41,965 nucleotides of DNA from Cyanobacteria bacterium OH_CDB_20 (GCA_023415935.1 JAEZIX010000031.1:1-41965); one strand, 5' to 3'; shown: positions 25,879 to 34,767, counted from the first letter of the stretch. The notes: a model not told the origin generated them from the letters alone. Numbers and translations are program-made.

Positions 25879-26519
25879 TGAAGAATGATTATTATTCATA
25901 TTCAAAAGATTACATAAACCGCTGGGTTGTTTCATACGCTGATTTTATTACAATGCTTCTTGCATTGTTTATGGTTTTGTGGGCGATTTCAGGTAATAAT
26001 ATTAAAAAGATGAATCCTGAATTAATAAAAGAAAACTTCAAACAGGAAAGTACAAATATCGTAACAAATGAACAAAATGAAGTAATAAAAGAACTATCTA
26101 AAAACAAGGAAATAACTGAAAATGCAAAAATTCTAAAAAGTGACCGCGGCGTTATCTTAAGATTTAATGATAAAATGCTTTTTGCTGCAGGTTCTGCTAT
26201 AATAAAACCTGAAATGTTACCGGTATTGGATAAAGTTGCAAAAGAACTAAAAAAACTCGACAAAAAAGTTATAATAGAAGGTCATACAGATTCAACACCT
26301 ATAAGTACGGCTCAATATCCTACAAACTGGGAACTATCAACCGCAAGAGCAACCAATATAATAAAATACTTAATAACAGAAAAAGGACTTAATCCTCAAA
26401 AAATGTCAGCGGTTGGCTACGGAGAATATAAACCAATTGCACCAAATACAACATATGAAGGTAAAACTCTTAACCGACGTGTTGATATAATAATACTAGA
26501 TAAACAAAATTTTAATTAA
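25878..26519 (+). CDS. motB: Flagellar motor stator protein MotB
   Basis: 213 aa. The single TM helix carries the ion-binding aspartate D22 in SYADFITMLLALFMVLW. A plug/linker region follows, and the C-terminal OmpA-like domain binds peptidoglycan (VIIEGHTDSTPIS, LSTARATNIIKYL, and RRVDIIIL). At the short end for MotB, it lacks a long linker. H+ versus Na+ coupling is not decidable. Translationally coupled to motA by the 1-nt overlap. Confidence 0.96.
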   Translation: MKNDYYSYSKDYINRWVVSYADFITMLLALFMVLWAISGNNIKKMNPELIKENFKQESTNIVTNEQNEVIKELSKNKEITENAKILKSDRGVILRFNDKMLFAAGSAIIKPEMLPVLDKVAKELKKLDKKVIIEGHTDSTPISTAQYPTNWELSTARATNIIKYLITEKGLNPQKMSAVGYGEYKPIAPNTTYEGKTLNRRVDIIILDKQNFN

Positions 26520-26537
26520 TTGTTACTGGAGATAAAA

Positions 26538-27167
26538 ATGGTTAAACCAAATAACGAAAAAGATTTAAAACAACCTCAAGCAGAGGGCGCAGCAAAAGAT
26601 AAGGACAAGGATAAAGATCAGGGTGGAAACAATACTTCAAGAGTATTGATAATGAACATACTGACGACAACGATAATATGCGGACTATTTTTGGCAGGAA
26701 ATTATTTCATACAAGATTTACTGTTAACTAAAAAGATGGCTGCAACTCAGACAGAAGAAGAACAGCCGGCTGAAGGTGAAGAAAATGTTGCTGAAGAAAG
26801 AGGCATTATTGTTGATTTAGGTGATTTTACAATGAATTTAAGCGATACTGATTCAAGAAGATATCTTAAAGTCAGCGTAGCACTTGAACTAACAAAAAAA
26901 CCTGAAGATGATCAAGTTGAAAAGCCAAAAGGAGGTCACGGCGAAGGAGCCCCTGCTGCATCACCTGTTGAAACAGAAATGGCTCAATTTAAACCTGCAA
27001 TAAGAGATGCCATAATATCATCTCTTTCTAGCAAAACATCTGCAGAACTTTCAACAACATCTGGCAAAGAACTTGCAAAAGATGAAATTACAGACTCTGT
27101 TGACTCAATACTTGGCGGGGACAGAGAAGTAATAAGGGTTAGTTTCGGACAATTTATTATGCAATAG
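26538..27167 (+). CDS. fliL: Flagellar basal-body-associated protein FliL
   Basis: Supports stator assembly and torque around MotAB. About 209 aa from the ATG at 26538, chosen for SD GGAG 6 nt upstream; the frame extends to 26520 without an SD. A charged cytoplasmic N-terminus (Lys/Asp repeats), one TM helix (about residues 36-56) and the periplasmic FliL domain beginning IVDLGDFTMNLSD follow. The end VIRVSFGQFIMQ matches the family V..V.F..F.xQ tail. A Gly/His/Ala insert (GGHGEGAPAASP) interrupts the domain and is unusual. Confidence 0.92.
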   Translation: MVKPNNEKDLKQPQAEGAAKDKDKDKDQGGNNTSRVLIMNILTTTIICGLFLAGNYFIQDLLLTKKMAATQTEEEQPAEGEENVAEERGIIVDLGDFTMNLSDTDSRRYLKVSVALELTKKPEDDQVEKPKGGHGEGAPAASPVETEMAQFKPAIRDAIISSLSSKTSAELSTTSGKELAKDEITDSVDSILGGDREVIRVSFGQFIMQ

Positions 27168-27184
27168 AAGAGGAAATTTAAGGT

Positions 27185-28213
27185 TTGCCTGAAAAAGAAG
27201 AAAAAAATTTAAAAACTGATGATACATTTGCCCGTTATGAAAACTATTCAGACTTTGATGTCTATATAGATAGTAGTGAAAATGACGAGCAAAATGAGTA
27301 CACCAAAAATTATAAATTATATAACTTCAAAAGACCTGATAAATTTTCAAAAGAACACTTAAGAGGTCTACAAGATATACATAGGGAATTCTCGCGCCAG
27401 TTGTCACTTTCAATGACAGCTTACTTAAGATTTCCTTTCAATATGGAAGTGGTATCTGTTGACCAAATCACTTATGATGAGTTTGTAACATCTATGCCAA
27501 GCCCTATGACAATAGGGATTTTTGAGCTTCAACCTTTGCAAGGTCAAATACTTGTAGGAATAAGCTTTGAAATAATGTCTTGTATTGTTGACAGGATGCT
27601 GGGCGGTGTTGGAATTGCAAAACAAAAAAATAAAGAATTCACCGACATTGAAGAAGCGCTTGCAAAAAGAGTTTTAGAAAAAATAATAAAAACTTTCGAA
27701 AAAGCCTGGGAAAATGTACTTGTAGCTGAAGCAAATTTGATTGACACTGCTTCAAACTACAGTATGGTTCAGATTGCGAGCCCTGGGGAAATCGTAGCTT
27801 TTATTACTCTTGAAGTACAAATTGCTGGCAAATACTTCGGATTGATTAATCTTTGCCTCCCATATCCTTTACTTGAAAGTATTATCGGGCAATTAAGCAC
27901 CCAACATATTTTCCACACCAAAGGTATTATGGCTTCAGGCGAAGAAAAACAAAACATGATTAACAAACTTAATACATCATACGTTGACCTAAATGCACTT
28001 TTCGGAAAAACAACAATAACCGTTAAAGAGCTTATGGAGCTAAAAAATGGTGATGTTGTTATCTTGGATAATAAAGTTAAAGATGATTTAACTGTTAAAA
28101 TAAACGGCAATAAAAAATTCTTCGCAAGAGCCGGTACATTAAAGAACAAAGTTTGTATAAGAGTCACAGACAGATACGATGAGACAACAGAGATATTAAA
28201 TAAATATTTATAA
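27185..28213 (+). CDS. fliM: Flagellar motor switch protein FliM
   Basis: C-ring subunit that sets rotation direction. 342 aa starting at TTG with AGAGGA upstream. The middle CheC-like domain (RLPF-like YLRFPFNMEVVSVDQITYDEF, SMPSPMTIGIFELQPL, IVDRMLGG) and the C-terminal SpoA domain (about 255-340: TTITVKELMELKNGDVVIL) are clear. The N-terminal CheY-binding peptide LSQ.EIDALL found in most FliM is absent. Residues 1-60 are instead acidic and Asn/Tyr-rich. This suggests different or absent CheY coupling. Confidence 0.95.
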   Translation: MPEKEEKNLKTDDTFARYENYSDFDVYIDSSENDEQNEYTKNYKLYNFKRPDKFSKEHLRGLQDIHREFSRQLSLSMTAYLRFPFNMEVVSVDQITYDEFVTSMPSPMTIGIFELQPLQGQILVGISFEIMSCIVDRMLGGVGIAKQKNKEFTDIEEALAKRVLEKIIKTFEKAWENVLVAEANLIDTASNYSMVQIASPGEIVAFITLEVQIAGKYFGLINLCLPYPLLESIIGQLSTQHIFHTKGIMASGEEKQNMINKLNTSYVDLNALFGKTTITVKELMELKNGDVVILDNKVKDDLTVKINGNKKFFARAGTLKNKVCIRVTDRYDETTEILNKYL

Positions 28214-28227
28214 AGAAGGAGACTTCA

Positions 28228-28692
28228 ATGTTTGAAGAAGAACAAAATGAAGAGATAAAAAACAATGAAGATATTGAAGAGACTGCTGAAATAGAGCAAG
28301 AAGATACTCAAGAAACACCTATAAGCATAGAGCCAGAAAGTTCTGAAGAAACACATGAATATCAAGATTCTGTAACCGTTCAGCCTGTTAAGTTTTCTTC
28401 TTTTGACCACGAAGAAACAACATCTGCTGATGAAGCCCATAACCTTGATTTACTTATGGATATTGAAATTCAACTTACTGTTGAATTAGGTAGATGTGAG
28501 CTCCCAATTAAAAAAGTGCTTGAATTGACTAAAGGTTCAATTGTTGAACTAGATAAGATTGCGGGGGAGCCTGTTGATCTTTATGCAAATGGCAAACACA
28601 TTGCAAACGGAGAGGTAGTTGTTATCGGAGACAACTTCGGATTAAGAATTATTGGAATAACCGCTCCTGAAAACAGAGTCAAAAGCATATAA
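28228..28692 (+). CDS. fliN: Flagellar motor switch protein FliN
   Basis: C-ring base subunit. 154 aa. Residues 1-55 are a Glu-rich flexible region; VQPVKFSSF precedes the SpoA domain, in which MDIEIQLTVELGRCELPIKK, LTKGSIVELDKIAGEPVDLY and ANGEVVVIGDNFGLRI are textbook FliN. SD AAGGAG. Last gene of motA-motB-fliL-fliM-fliN, followed by a terminator. Confidence 0.97.
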   Translation: MFEEEQNEEIKNNEDIEETAEIEQEDTQETPISIEPESSEETHEYQDSVTVQPVKFSSFDHEETTSADEAHNLDLLMDIEIQLTVELGRCELPIKKVLELTKGSIVELDKIAGEPVDLYANGKHIANGEVVVIGDNFGLRIIGITAPENRVKSI

Positions 28693-28714
28693 ATAAATTT
28701 GAATAATTCAAAAT

Positions 28715-28745
28715 AAAAAGCCATCTTAAATTAGATGGCTTTTTA
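28715..28745. terminator. Bidirectional rho-independent terminator between fliN and ftsH
   Basis: AAAAAGCCATCT (28715-28726) pairs with AGATGGCTTTTT (28733-28744) around a 6-nt loop. The A/T tracts on both sides let it end both the flagellar operon and ftsH. Confidence 0.88.
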
Positions 28746-28762
28746 CTATTTATATTTTGAAC

Positions 28763-30619
28763 TTAAGCTCTTTCTGATTTTACTCTTTCAAGAATATCAG
28801 AGACTTCCTTTTGATCAAGAGTTTCTTTTTCCAAAAGTTCTTTTGAAACAGCTTCTAGCATATCACGGTTATCCAATAGAAGTTGTTTTGCAATTGCATA
28901 TCTTTCATCAATAATTCTTTTTACTTCTTTATCAAGCTCTGCTGCAATTTCTTCAGAAAAATCTCTTGTATGCCCAAAGTCTCTTCCCATAAAGACGTGT
29001 TCTTGAGACTTTCCGTATGCCATAGTTCCCATTTTATCTGACATACCCCACATAGTTACCATCTTACGAGCAGTATCTGTGACTTTTTCAATATCTGATG
29101 ATGCTCCTGTCGAAACTTTATCAGGACCATAAACAATTTCTTCAGCAGCTCTTCCGCCTAAGGTCATTGTAATCTGATCTAAGAGTTTTGCTTTTGTAAC
29201 GTGGACTTTATTGTCTTCAGGTAAATTCCAAGTAACGCCGAGCGCAAATCCTCTAGGAATAATAGTTACCTTATGAAGTTTATCTGCATTTGACAAGAAG
29301 AAAGGTAAAAGCGCGTGCCCGACTTCGTGGTAAGAAGTTGCTTCTTTATCCTCATCAGTCATAACCTTACTTTTCTTTTCGATACCGACAATAACTCTGT
29401 CTATTGAAGCATCAATCTCATCCATACTAATTTTGTTCTTATCGTTTCTTGCAGTAAGAAGAGCCGCCTCGTTTAGAAGGTTTTGCAAATCTGCACCTGT
29501 AAAACCAGGAGTTCTTTTTGCAAGAATTTTTAAATCAACTGTATCGTCAAGCTGTTTTCCTTTAGAGTGAACTTTTAAAATTTCTTCTCTACCTTTAACA
29601 TCAGGAGCACTAACCATAATTTGCCTATCAAAACGGCCAGGTCTTAAAAGTGCACTATCTAAAATATCAGGTCTATTTGTAGCCGCAATAACGATTATAT
29701 TAACATTCTCGTCAAAACCATCCATCTCAACCAAGAGTTGGTTTAATGTTTGTTCTCTTTCATCGTGACCACCACCAAGACCTGCACCACGCTGACGACC
29801 AACTGCATCAATTTCATCAATAAATATAATACAAGGGTGGTGTTTTTTCGCTTGTTCAAAAAGATCTCTAACTCTTGAAGCACCCACACCAACAAACATT
29901 TCAACAAAGTCTGAACCGCTTATAGAAAAGAACGGAACGCCAGCTTCTCCGGCTACTGCTTTTGCCATAAGTGTTTTACCTGTACCAGGGGGCCCCACCA
30001 AAAGAACACCTTTTGGTATTTTAGCACCCAATTTCATATATTTTTCGCCGTTTTTAAGGAAGTCAACTATTTCAGACAATTCCTGTCTTTCTTCATCGAT
30101 ACCGGCAACATCGTTGAATGTTATTTTTACTTTGCTATCAAGCATAAGTTTAGCTTTACTTTTACCAAAAGACATTGCCTGAGAGCCGCCTGCCTGAAGC
30201 GTTTTTATCATTACGATAACAATACCTATTATTAAAAGAAGCGGGAAAGCTGTTCCTAAAAAGTTCATAAAAGATGAAGAATCACTCGGTCTTTTTATAT
30301 TTACATCAACTTTATTCTGCTCAAGTGTTGGATATAAATTCATATCGTTAAGAGGAATCATAACTCTATATTGTAATAGAGCAGGTGGTTGCATAGGATT
30401 TTTAACGTTTGAAGTAATTTCATTTTTAAAAGGTTTTGCAATGAGGGAATCTTTTTCAATTTCAACAGATTTTATCTCATTATTTTTAACTTTTTGCACA
30501 AAATCGGTATATGAAATATCTTTAGTTGTAGTTGTTGAACCGGTAAAAAGCATCGAAACAAGCGCCAATGCTAAAAGAACAACCACAATCCAAATGCCGA
30601 CTGATTGACTTTTATTCAT
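28763..30619 (-). CDS. ftsH: ATP-dependent zinc metalloprotease FtsH
   Basis: Membrane-anchored AAA+ protease for quality control of membrane and regulatory proteins. 618 aa. Two TM helices (about 7-25 and 120-138) flank a periplasmic domain. Walker A GPPGTGKT (209-216), Walker B IIFIDEIDA, the SRH ATNRPDILDSALLRPGRFD, zinc site HEVGH (431-435; usually HEAGH), and the third ligand region TGASSDIEKVT are all present. SD AGGGG. It has its own promoter with an extended -10 (30655-30683). Confidence 0.98.
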   Translation of the reverse strand: MNKSQSVGIWIVVVLLALALVSMLFTGSTTTTKDISYTDFVQKVKNNEIKSVEIEKDSLIAKPFKNEITSNVKNPMQPPALLQYRVMIPLNDMNLYPTLEQNKVDVNIKRPSDSSSFMNFLGTAFPLLLIIGIVIVMIKTLQAGGSQAMSFGKSKAKLMLDSKVKITFNDVAGIDEERQELSEIVDFLKNGEKYMKLGAKIPKGVLLVGPPGTGKTLMAKAVAGEAGVPFFSISGSDFVEMFVGVGASRVRDLFEQAKKHHPCIIFIDEIDAVGRQRGAGLGGGHDEREQTLNQLLVEMDGFDENVNIIVIAATNRPDILDSALLRPGRFDRQIMVSAPDVKGREEILKVHSKGKQLDDTVDLKILAKRTPGFTGADLQNLLNEAALLTARNDKNKISMDEIDASIDRVIVGIEKKSKVMTDEDKEATSYHEVGHALLPFFLSNADKLHKVTIIPRGFALGVTWNLPEDNKVHVTKAKLLDQITMTLGGRAAEEIVYGPDKVSTGASSDIEKVTDTARKMVTMWGMSDKMGTMAYGKSQEHVFMGRDFGHTRDFSEEIAAELDKEVKRIIDERYAIAKQLLLDNRDMLEAVSKELLEKETLDQKEVSDILERVKSERA

Positions 30620-30654
30620 AAAGTAAATTCCCCTATTAGACTTCTATTGAGAAA

Positions 30655-30683
30655 ATTATACCATTAAAACTTAGTAATGTTAA
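30655..30683 (-). promoter_or_regulatory. ftsH promoter, extended -10
   Basis: TTAACA, 17 nt, TATAAT on the minus strand, preceded by TG (TGGTATAAT). This is among the best sigma-70-type promoters in the window. The 17 bp ATGGTATAATTTTCTCA is nearly repeated upstream of the ROK operon. Confidence 0.75.
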
Positions 30684-30697
30684 TTAAAATCAAGCAA

Positions 30698-31657
30698 TTA
30701 ATGGACAAGCCCTGCAAAGTATAGAGCCAAAGTTTCATAGACAAATTGATCTTTTATATAAGCATCTGACATTTGTTTTAGCTCTTGAATTTTATTTATA
30801 TCACCATAAATTTTGTGAGAAAGGGTTTTATTTTCAGTATTTGCTTTTAAAAGTTCTTTTAAATAATACTGGATTGAATCTAAAACATCTTTTAAGCTGA
30901 GTCCTGATTCTATCTGATAATTATAAAGATGTTTTGAGAATTTTAAAGCGCTATCTTTTCCAAATTGAGGATATTCACCCATATAATCAGCCAAAAAGCC
31001 AGTATCATAAACTGTTTTACTATAAGAAGGGACATAAAATGCTTGTGAACGGGAGATTATAGTCTGTATAAGATCATTTTTATCTTCTGTTAAAAAAACA
31101 AAAGTTACGTTAGATGGTGGCTCTTCAATCGATTTCAAGAGCGAATTGGCTGCAACATCTTGCAAGGTAAGCCTTGTTAAGCCTTTAGGTGTCCAGAATA
31201 AGTTTTCAGAGGGACTTTCAGGTAAACAAAAATTTAGAGGGGTAAATTCATCTCTTTGTTTTTTTTCAATCTCTGAAAGCTCTTTAAAATCAGCATCGCA
31301 GAATATAAAAACCCTGTGATAATCAGATGTAGAAGCTAGTTTATCTAAAACATTGTCTATCTGTTCCTTTGATATTACTGTTTTTGCACTATCTGATTTA
31401 TTGTCAATTTTTGATATCGTAATAACAGCCGGATGCTTATTTTCTTTGATCCACTTGCAATTCTGACAATCACAAGCATCATCGCTTTCTTGTTTGCAAT
31501 TCAGCAAACGAGCAATTTCAACAGCCAGATGATACTGAGCCAAAACATCCATTCCATAAAAAATTATAGAATGCGAAATGCTTTTCTTTTGTGAGGTTAG
31601 ACCTGTTTCAAGAAAACTTGTAAGATATGGAAATTTTTCTTTTAGTATTTCGTGCAT
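30698..31657 (-). CDS. holB: DNA polymerase III delta' subunit
   Basis: Clamp-loader stator subunit. 319 aa. The AAA+-like domain lacks a P-loop, as is normal for delta'. A Cys cluster (C54, C62, C64, C67) corresponds to the zinc module, though its spacing is more compact than in E. coli. Sensor regions include LTRLTLQDVAANSLLKSIEEPP, with the typical LLKxIEEPP, and VTFVFLTEDKNDLIQTIISR. It follows holA by 7 nt. An unusual insertion of about 50 residues lies between strand VFIFCDAD and the LLK motif. Confidence 0.92.
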   Translation of the reverse strand: MHEILKEKFPYLTSFLETGLTSQKKSISHSIIFYGMDVLAQYHLAVEIARLLNCKQESDDACDCQNCKWIKENKHPAVITISKIDNKSDSAKTVISKEQIDNVLDKLASTSDYHRVFIFCDADFKELSEIEKKQRDEFTPLNFCLPESPSENLFWTPKGLTRLTLQDVAANSLLKSIEEPPSNVTFVFLTEDKNDLIQTIISRSQAFYVPSYSKTVYDTGFLADYMGEYPQFGKDSALKFSKHLYNYQIESGLSLKDVLDSIQYYLKELLKANTENKTLSHKIYGDINKIQELKQMSDAYIKDQFVYETLALYFAGLVH

Positions 31658-31664
31658 AAATGTC

Positions 31665-32633
31665 CTAACTTATCATTGCAAGTTCAATTGCAGCTTCTGG
31701 CATTGTTATTTTGCCTGATTTTATCTTATATTCAGCCTCTAGAAGATTATTCCTGACTGAAATTAGCTTTTCGAGGCTAATATTTGTGAGTTTTTCTTTT
31801 GTTTTTTTGACGATAAATTCATGGATTTTAAGCTCTTGTGCTATTTGGGCTTCAGAAGCTTTTTTTTCATAATTTTTTATAAAAATAAACTTTTGAAAAT
31901 TAGTCTGCAAAACCGCCAAAACCTCAAGATAATGCCTTCTTTCAGTCAAATGATGGAACTGTTTTAGAGCTTCGCTTTTATTTCCCTGAACAATCAAGTC
32001 AGCAAGAGCAAAAACATCATCAGAAGAAACGCAATTCTCTTTAATATCTTCTATTTTAACCTGTTTTTTAGGATAAATTGCAATCTTTAATTTTTCAAGC
32101 TCTGACGCAATAAGCATAAGGTTTACGCCAAGCTGCTCTATCAAATAATTTATCGTATTAGTGTCAATTGAAAGCTCAAAATCTTTTGCAATTTTTTGAA
32201 TTTCTTGAGGGAGCTCTTTTTGATAAGATTTAAACTGAGGAAACTCAATAACTTTTCCGTATTTTGAAATTATTTTATAGAGTTTTTTTCTTGTATCAAT
32301 TTTTTTATTTTCGTCACGCGAAATTTTTGCAAGAAACACAATATTTACAGAAGGCTGAATATTCTTAAGCGCCTCTTCAAAGGTCAAAAGCTGCTTATCA
32401 TCAACACTTCCCTTGTTTCCTACAAGATATTTTTCAATATTGATTACAAAAATCATATTTCCAAACATCAGAGGCGTAGTTTCAGCAGTTTCAATAATTT
32501 CAAGAAAATCAGGATTATTCAAAACCTTATAATTCATTGATTTAAAAGAAGAATCAAGAAGCTCACATTTAAGCTTCTCGATTTCTTTTTTAATATTGTA
32601 TTCTTCTTGCCCCCAGAGCAAATATACAGTCAT
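31665..32633 (-). CDS. holA: DNA polymerase III delta subunit
   Basis: Clamp-loader wrench that opens the beta clamp. 322 aa. The opening VYLLWGQEEYNIKKEIEKLK and the PLMFGNMIFVI strand are typical, as is LGVNLMLIASELEKLKIAI in the middle. The C-terminal helical collar domain begins around DVFALADLIVQGN. It lies between ROK kinase (3-nt gap) and holB (7-nt gap), so the three are one operon. Confidence 0.93.
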   Translation of the reverse strand: MTVYLLWGQEEYNIKKEIEKLKCELLDSSFKSMNYKVLNNPDFLEIIETAETTPLMFGNMIFVINIEKYLVGNKGSVDDKQLLTFEEALKNIQPSVNIVFLAKISRDENKKIDTRKKLYKIISKYGKVIEFPQFKSYQKELPQEIQKIAKDFELSIDTNTINYLIEQLGVNLMLIASELEKLKIAIYPKKQVKIEDIKENCVSSDDVFALADLIVQGNKSEALKQFHHLTERRHYLEVLAVLQTNFQKFIFIKNYEKKASEAQIAQELKIHEFIVKKTKEKLTNISLEKLISVRNNLLEAEYKIKSGKITMPEAAIELAMIS

Positions 32634-32636
32634 AGA

Positions 32637-33605
32637 TTAAACTTCATTTTCATCAATTAGTAAACTTGCGCCGATAACGCCTGCTGAATTTCCAAGTTCT
32701 GCTGCAACAACTTCTACATGAGAGCCTTGAATAGGCATTGCTCTATCTCTAATCGCTGCAATAATAGGGTCAAATAGGATTGCTCCTGCGTCAGCCACGC
32801 CGCCGCCAATAACAATTTTTTCAGGGTTTAAAAGATTCACAACCCCTGCCATACCAATACCGATGTATTCACCGATGGTTTCATATATTTTCTGTGCAAC
32901 TTTATCACCTTGTTTTGCAGCTTCTGCAACAACATAAGGTGTAATTTCGTCTTTTGCAAGTTCTCTATATTTGGTAGATTTTCCACCCAAAATGTACTCT
33001 TCTGCCATTGCAACAATCGCAGGACCTGAAGCAAAAGCTTCTAAACAGCCTCTATCTCCGCATCCGCAGATAGGACCATCGTGGATTTGAAGTTTTATAT
33101 GCCCGATTTCACCTGCTGCATTGTTTGCACCTCTTACGAGTTTGCCGTTAACAATTAAACCTGAACCGATACCTGTACCAACAGTGATACAGATAAGGTT
33201 ATGGCAGCCTTTACCTGCGCCATAGTTAAGTTCACCAAGTGCTGCACATCTAACGTCATTGTCTACTCTTGTTTTAATCCCAAATTCTTGCTCAATTATT
33301 CTTGCAATAGGAACATCAACCCATCCGGGAATATTTGGCGCGATTCTTACAATTCCATTATCGCAATCTATTTGGCCCGGAAAGCCAAACCCAATACCAC
33401 CAATAGTGTCTTTTGAGGTTTTAGTTTCTTTCATAAGGTCATATATTGCTTGTTTTATGTTGCTTATTGTATATTCATAACCCATTTCAGCTCTTGTCGG
33501 AACTGTATTTGAGTATGTGATATTTCCTTTTGCATCAACCAACGCAATCTTTACGTTTGTTCCGCCAACATCAACTCCAATTCTCGGCTTTTTTTGAAAA
33601 TCCAT
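32637..33605 (-). CDS. ROK-family sugar kinase (glucokinase-like)
   Basis: Phosphorylates glucose or a related sugar. 322 aa from the ATG at 33605, with SD AGGAG 10 nt upstream; a TTG 9 nt further upstream sits on the SD and is rejected. Phosphate motif GVDVGGTNVK, catalytic Asp in TRVDNDVRCAALGE, and the ROK zinc motif CGCGDRGCLEAFASG with the preceding GHIKL His are all intact. Glucokinase is the likeliest activity, but ROK substrates cannot be fixed from sequence. Confidence 0.92.
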   Translation of the reverse strand: MDFQKKPRIGVDVGGTNVKIALVDAKGNITYSNTVPTRAEMGYEYTISNIKQAIYDLMKETKTSKDTIGGIGFGFPGQIDCDNGIVRIAPNIPGWVDVPIARIIEQEFGIKTRVDNDVRCAALGELNYGAGKGCHNLICITVGTGIGSGLIVNGKLVRGANNAAGEIGHIKLQIHDGPICGCGDRGCLEAFASGPAIVAMAEEYILGGKSTKYRELAKDEITPYVVAEAAKQGDKVAQKIYETIGEYIGIGMAGVVNLLNPEKIVIGGGVADAGAILFDPIIAAIRDRAMPIQGSHVEVVAAELGNSAGVIGASLLIDENEV

Positions 33606-33641
33606 ACTTCTCAACTCCTATAAAAAATTATTGCTGAGAAA

Positions 33642-33650
33642 ATAATACCA
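33642..33650 (-). promoter_or_regulatory. Extended -10 promoter of the ROK-holA-holB operon
   Basis: TGG-TATTAT on the minus strand about 37 nt before the ATG. The surrounding ATGGTATTATTTTCTCA differs from the ftsH copy at a single base. The -35 is weak (TTTTAA), as is often tolerated with an extended -10. Confidence 0.55.
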
Positions 33651-33792
33651 TAAAAAGCAATCTCTTAAAAACGCTTTCCCAAAATTAAAAATAATATTCA
33701 CAATGTTAATATTTTGTTACATGATGGCAATTTATTTTTTTTAGAAGTTATATCTAATGTACGAAACATTTATTTTATTAAAGGATTTATCT

Positions 33793-34218
33793 ATGAAAAT
33801 CATGCCTATGAATCAAAACATTCAACAAAAACCTGCATTTGGTATTTTATATCATAAGAAAATGCAACCTACGGTTGAAGGTTATAACATTGAAGAAATG
33901 AAAGACTATAAAAAATCTGCACAGCAACTCCACAAAACCTCTGATTCTGTTGCTTTTAATGTCTTTATCCAACCTATAGAACAAGGATCTGTCTTTGAAG
34001 GAAAAGGTGACATTCTAGTAGCTTATCAACCAAAAAACAAAAGTGCAAAATACCCTGAACACTTCTATTCATTTGCAGATTTTAAAGCAAACTTCCCTGA
34101 AATAATGGAAGATACCGAAACAAGAATGAGCCGCGCAGCAAAAAGACTTGCAAGTGAATATTTAAACACTTCATACAAAAAATTAGGCCCGGCAGAAAGA
34201 GGTGCTAAAAATGATTAA
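33793..34218 (+). CDS. KPxFG paralogue 1, unknown function
   Basis: 141 aa from the ATG at 33793, chosen because AAAGGA lies 8 nt upstream; the frame runs back to 33757 without an SD. The N-terminus IQQKPAFGILYHKKM is followed by an Ala/Lys/Gln-rich helix (KKSAQQLHKTSDSVAFNVF), a beta-rich middle, and FADFKANFPEIMEDTETRMS. It is paralogous to the next gene: both share the KPxFG start, a helix with a Lys-rich end, SD..xF[ND]V/ID, and F..xFP[ED]. No known family. No signal peptide. Confidence 0.72.
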   Translation: MKIMPMNQNIQQKPAFGILYHKKMQPTVEGYNIEEMKDYKKSAQQLHKTSDSVAFNVFIQPIEQGSVFEGKGDILVAYQPKNKSAKYPEHFYSFADFKANFPEIMEDTETRMSRAAKRLASEYLNTSYKKLGPAERGAKND

Positions 34219-34657
34219 TTCAATAAATTTAAGCTCAAATATTGCAGCTAAGAAAAATATATATGCAAAATCACAAAAACCAAGTTTTGGAATGGCATTT
34301 AGACATGTCGGAATGGACGATACAATTGGTAACCTTTCGCAAAGTGGTCACGACAGATATATTAAAGAAGCTAAAAGACTAGACCGCAGAAGCGATAGAA
34401 AAGGCTTCGATATTGATTTATATGGATATCAAGGATACGATCAAGCAGAGTTTGTTGTTCACTCTAAAAGACATGAGGACTTATGCCCTGATAGAGTAAT
34501 AAACACAACAAAAGGTGATTTTGCTGAAAGTTTCCCTGATATGACTCGTAGCTTAGAATTAGAAATGAATGCAAAAGCTAAGATAATCAAAGGACAACTT
34601 GCTCTTCAAAGACAAAAAGATAAATTAATAAGACAAATATTCAATATCGGCAGATAG
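34211..34657 (+). CDS. KPxFG paralogue 2, unknown function
   Basis: 148 aa from the ATG at 34211, overlapping the upstream gene by 8 nt with AGAGGTG as SD (the frame's earlier GTG sits on the SD). It begins with SQKPSFGMAFRHVGMDD, then IKEAKRLDRRSDRKGFDIDL and GDFAESFPDMTRSLELEM, aligning segment by segment with the preceding protein. It is basic at the C-terminus. Tandem duplication of an unrecognised gene. A terminator follows. Confidence 0.72.
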   Translation: MINSINLSSNIAAKKNIYAKSQKPSFGMAFRHVGMDDTIGNLSQSGHDRYIKEAKRLDRRSDRKGFDIDLYGYQGYDQAEFVVHSKRHEDLCPDRVINTTKGDFAESFPDMTRSLELEMNAKAKIIKGQLALQRQKDKLIRQIFNIGR

Positions 34658-34680
34658 GAATTTCATACATATCATATATA

Positions 34681-34712
34681 AAAAAGCCTCTAAATTTATT
34701 TGGGGGCTTTTT
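34681..34712 (+). terminator. Rho-independent terminator
   Basis: AAAAA-GCCTCTAAA, loop TTTA, TTTGGGGGC-TTTTT: a 9-bp stem with two G-T pairs and a T-tract, ending the KPxFG pair. Confidence 0.82.
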
Positions 34713-34724
34713 GCCTATACTCTA

Positions 34725-34733
34725 TGGTATAAT
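34725..34733 (+). promoter_or_regulatory. Extended -10 promoter of the FHA-membrane protein gene
   Basis: TGG-TATAAT immediately after the terminator, about 35 nt before the ATG. It is the third TGGTATNAT in the window. The -35 region lies in the terminator stem and is not recognisable. Confidence 0.55.
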
Positions 34734-34767
34734 TAGCCTATAAAATCATTGAAGAAAGAGGAAAAAG

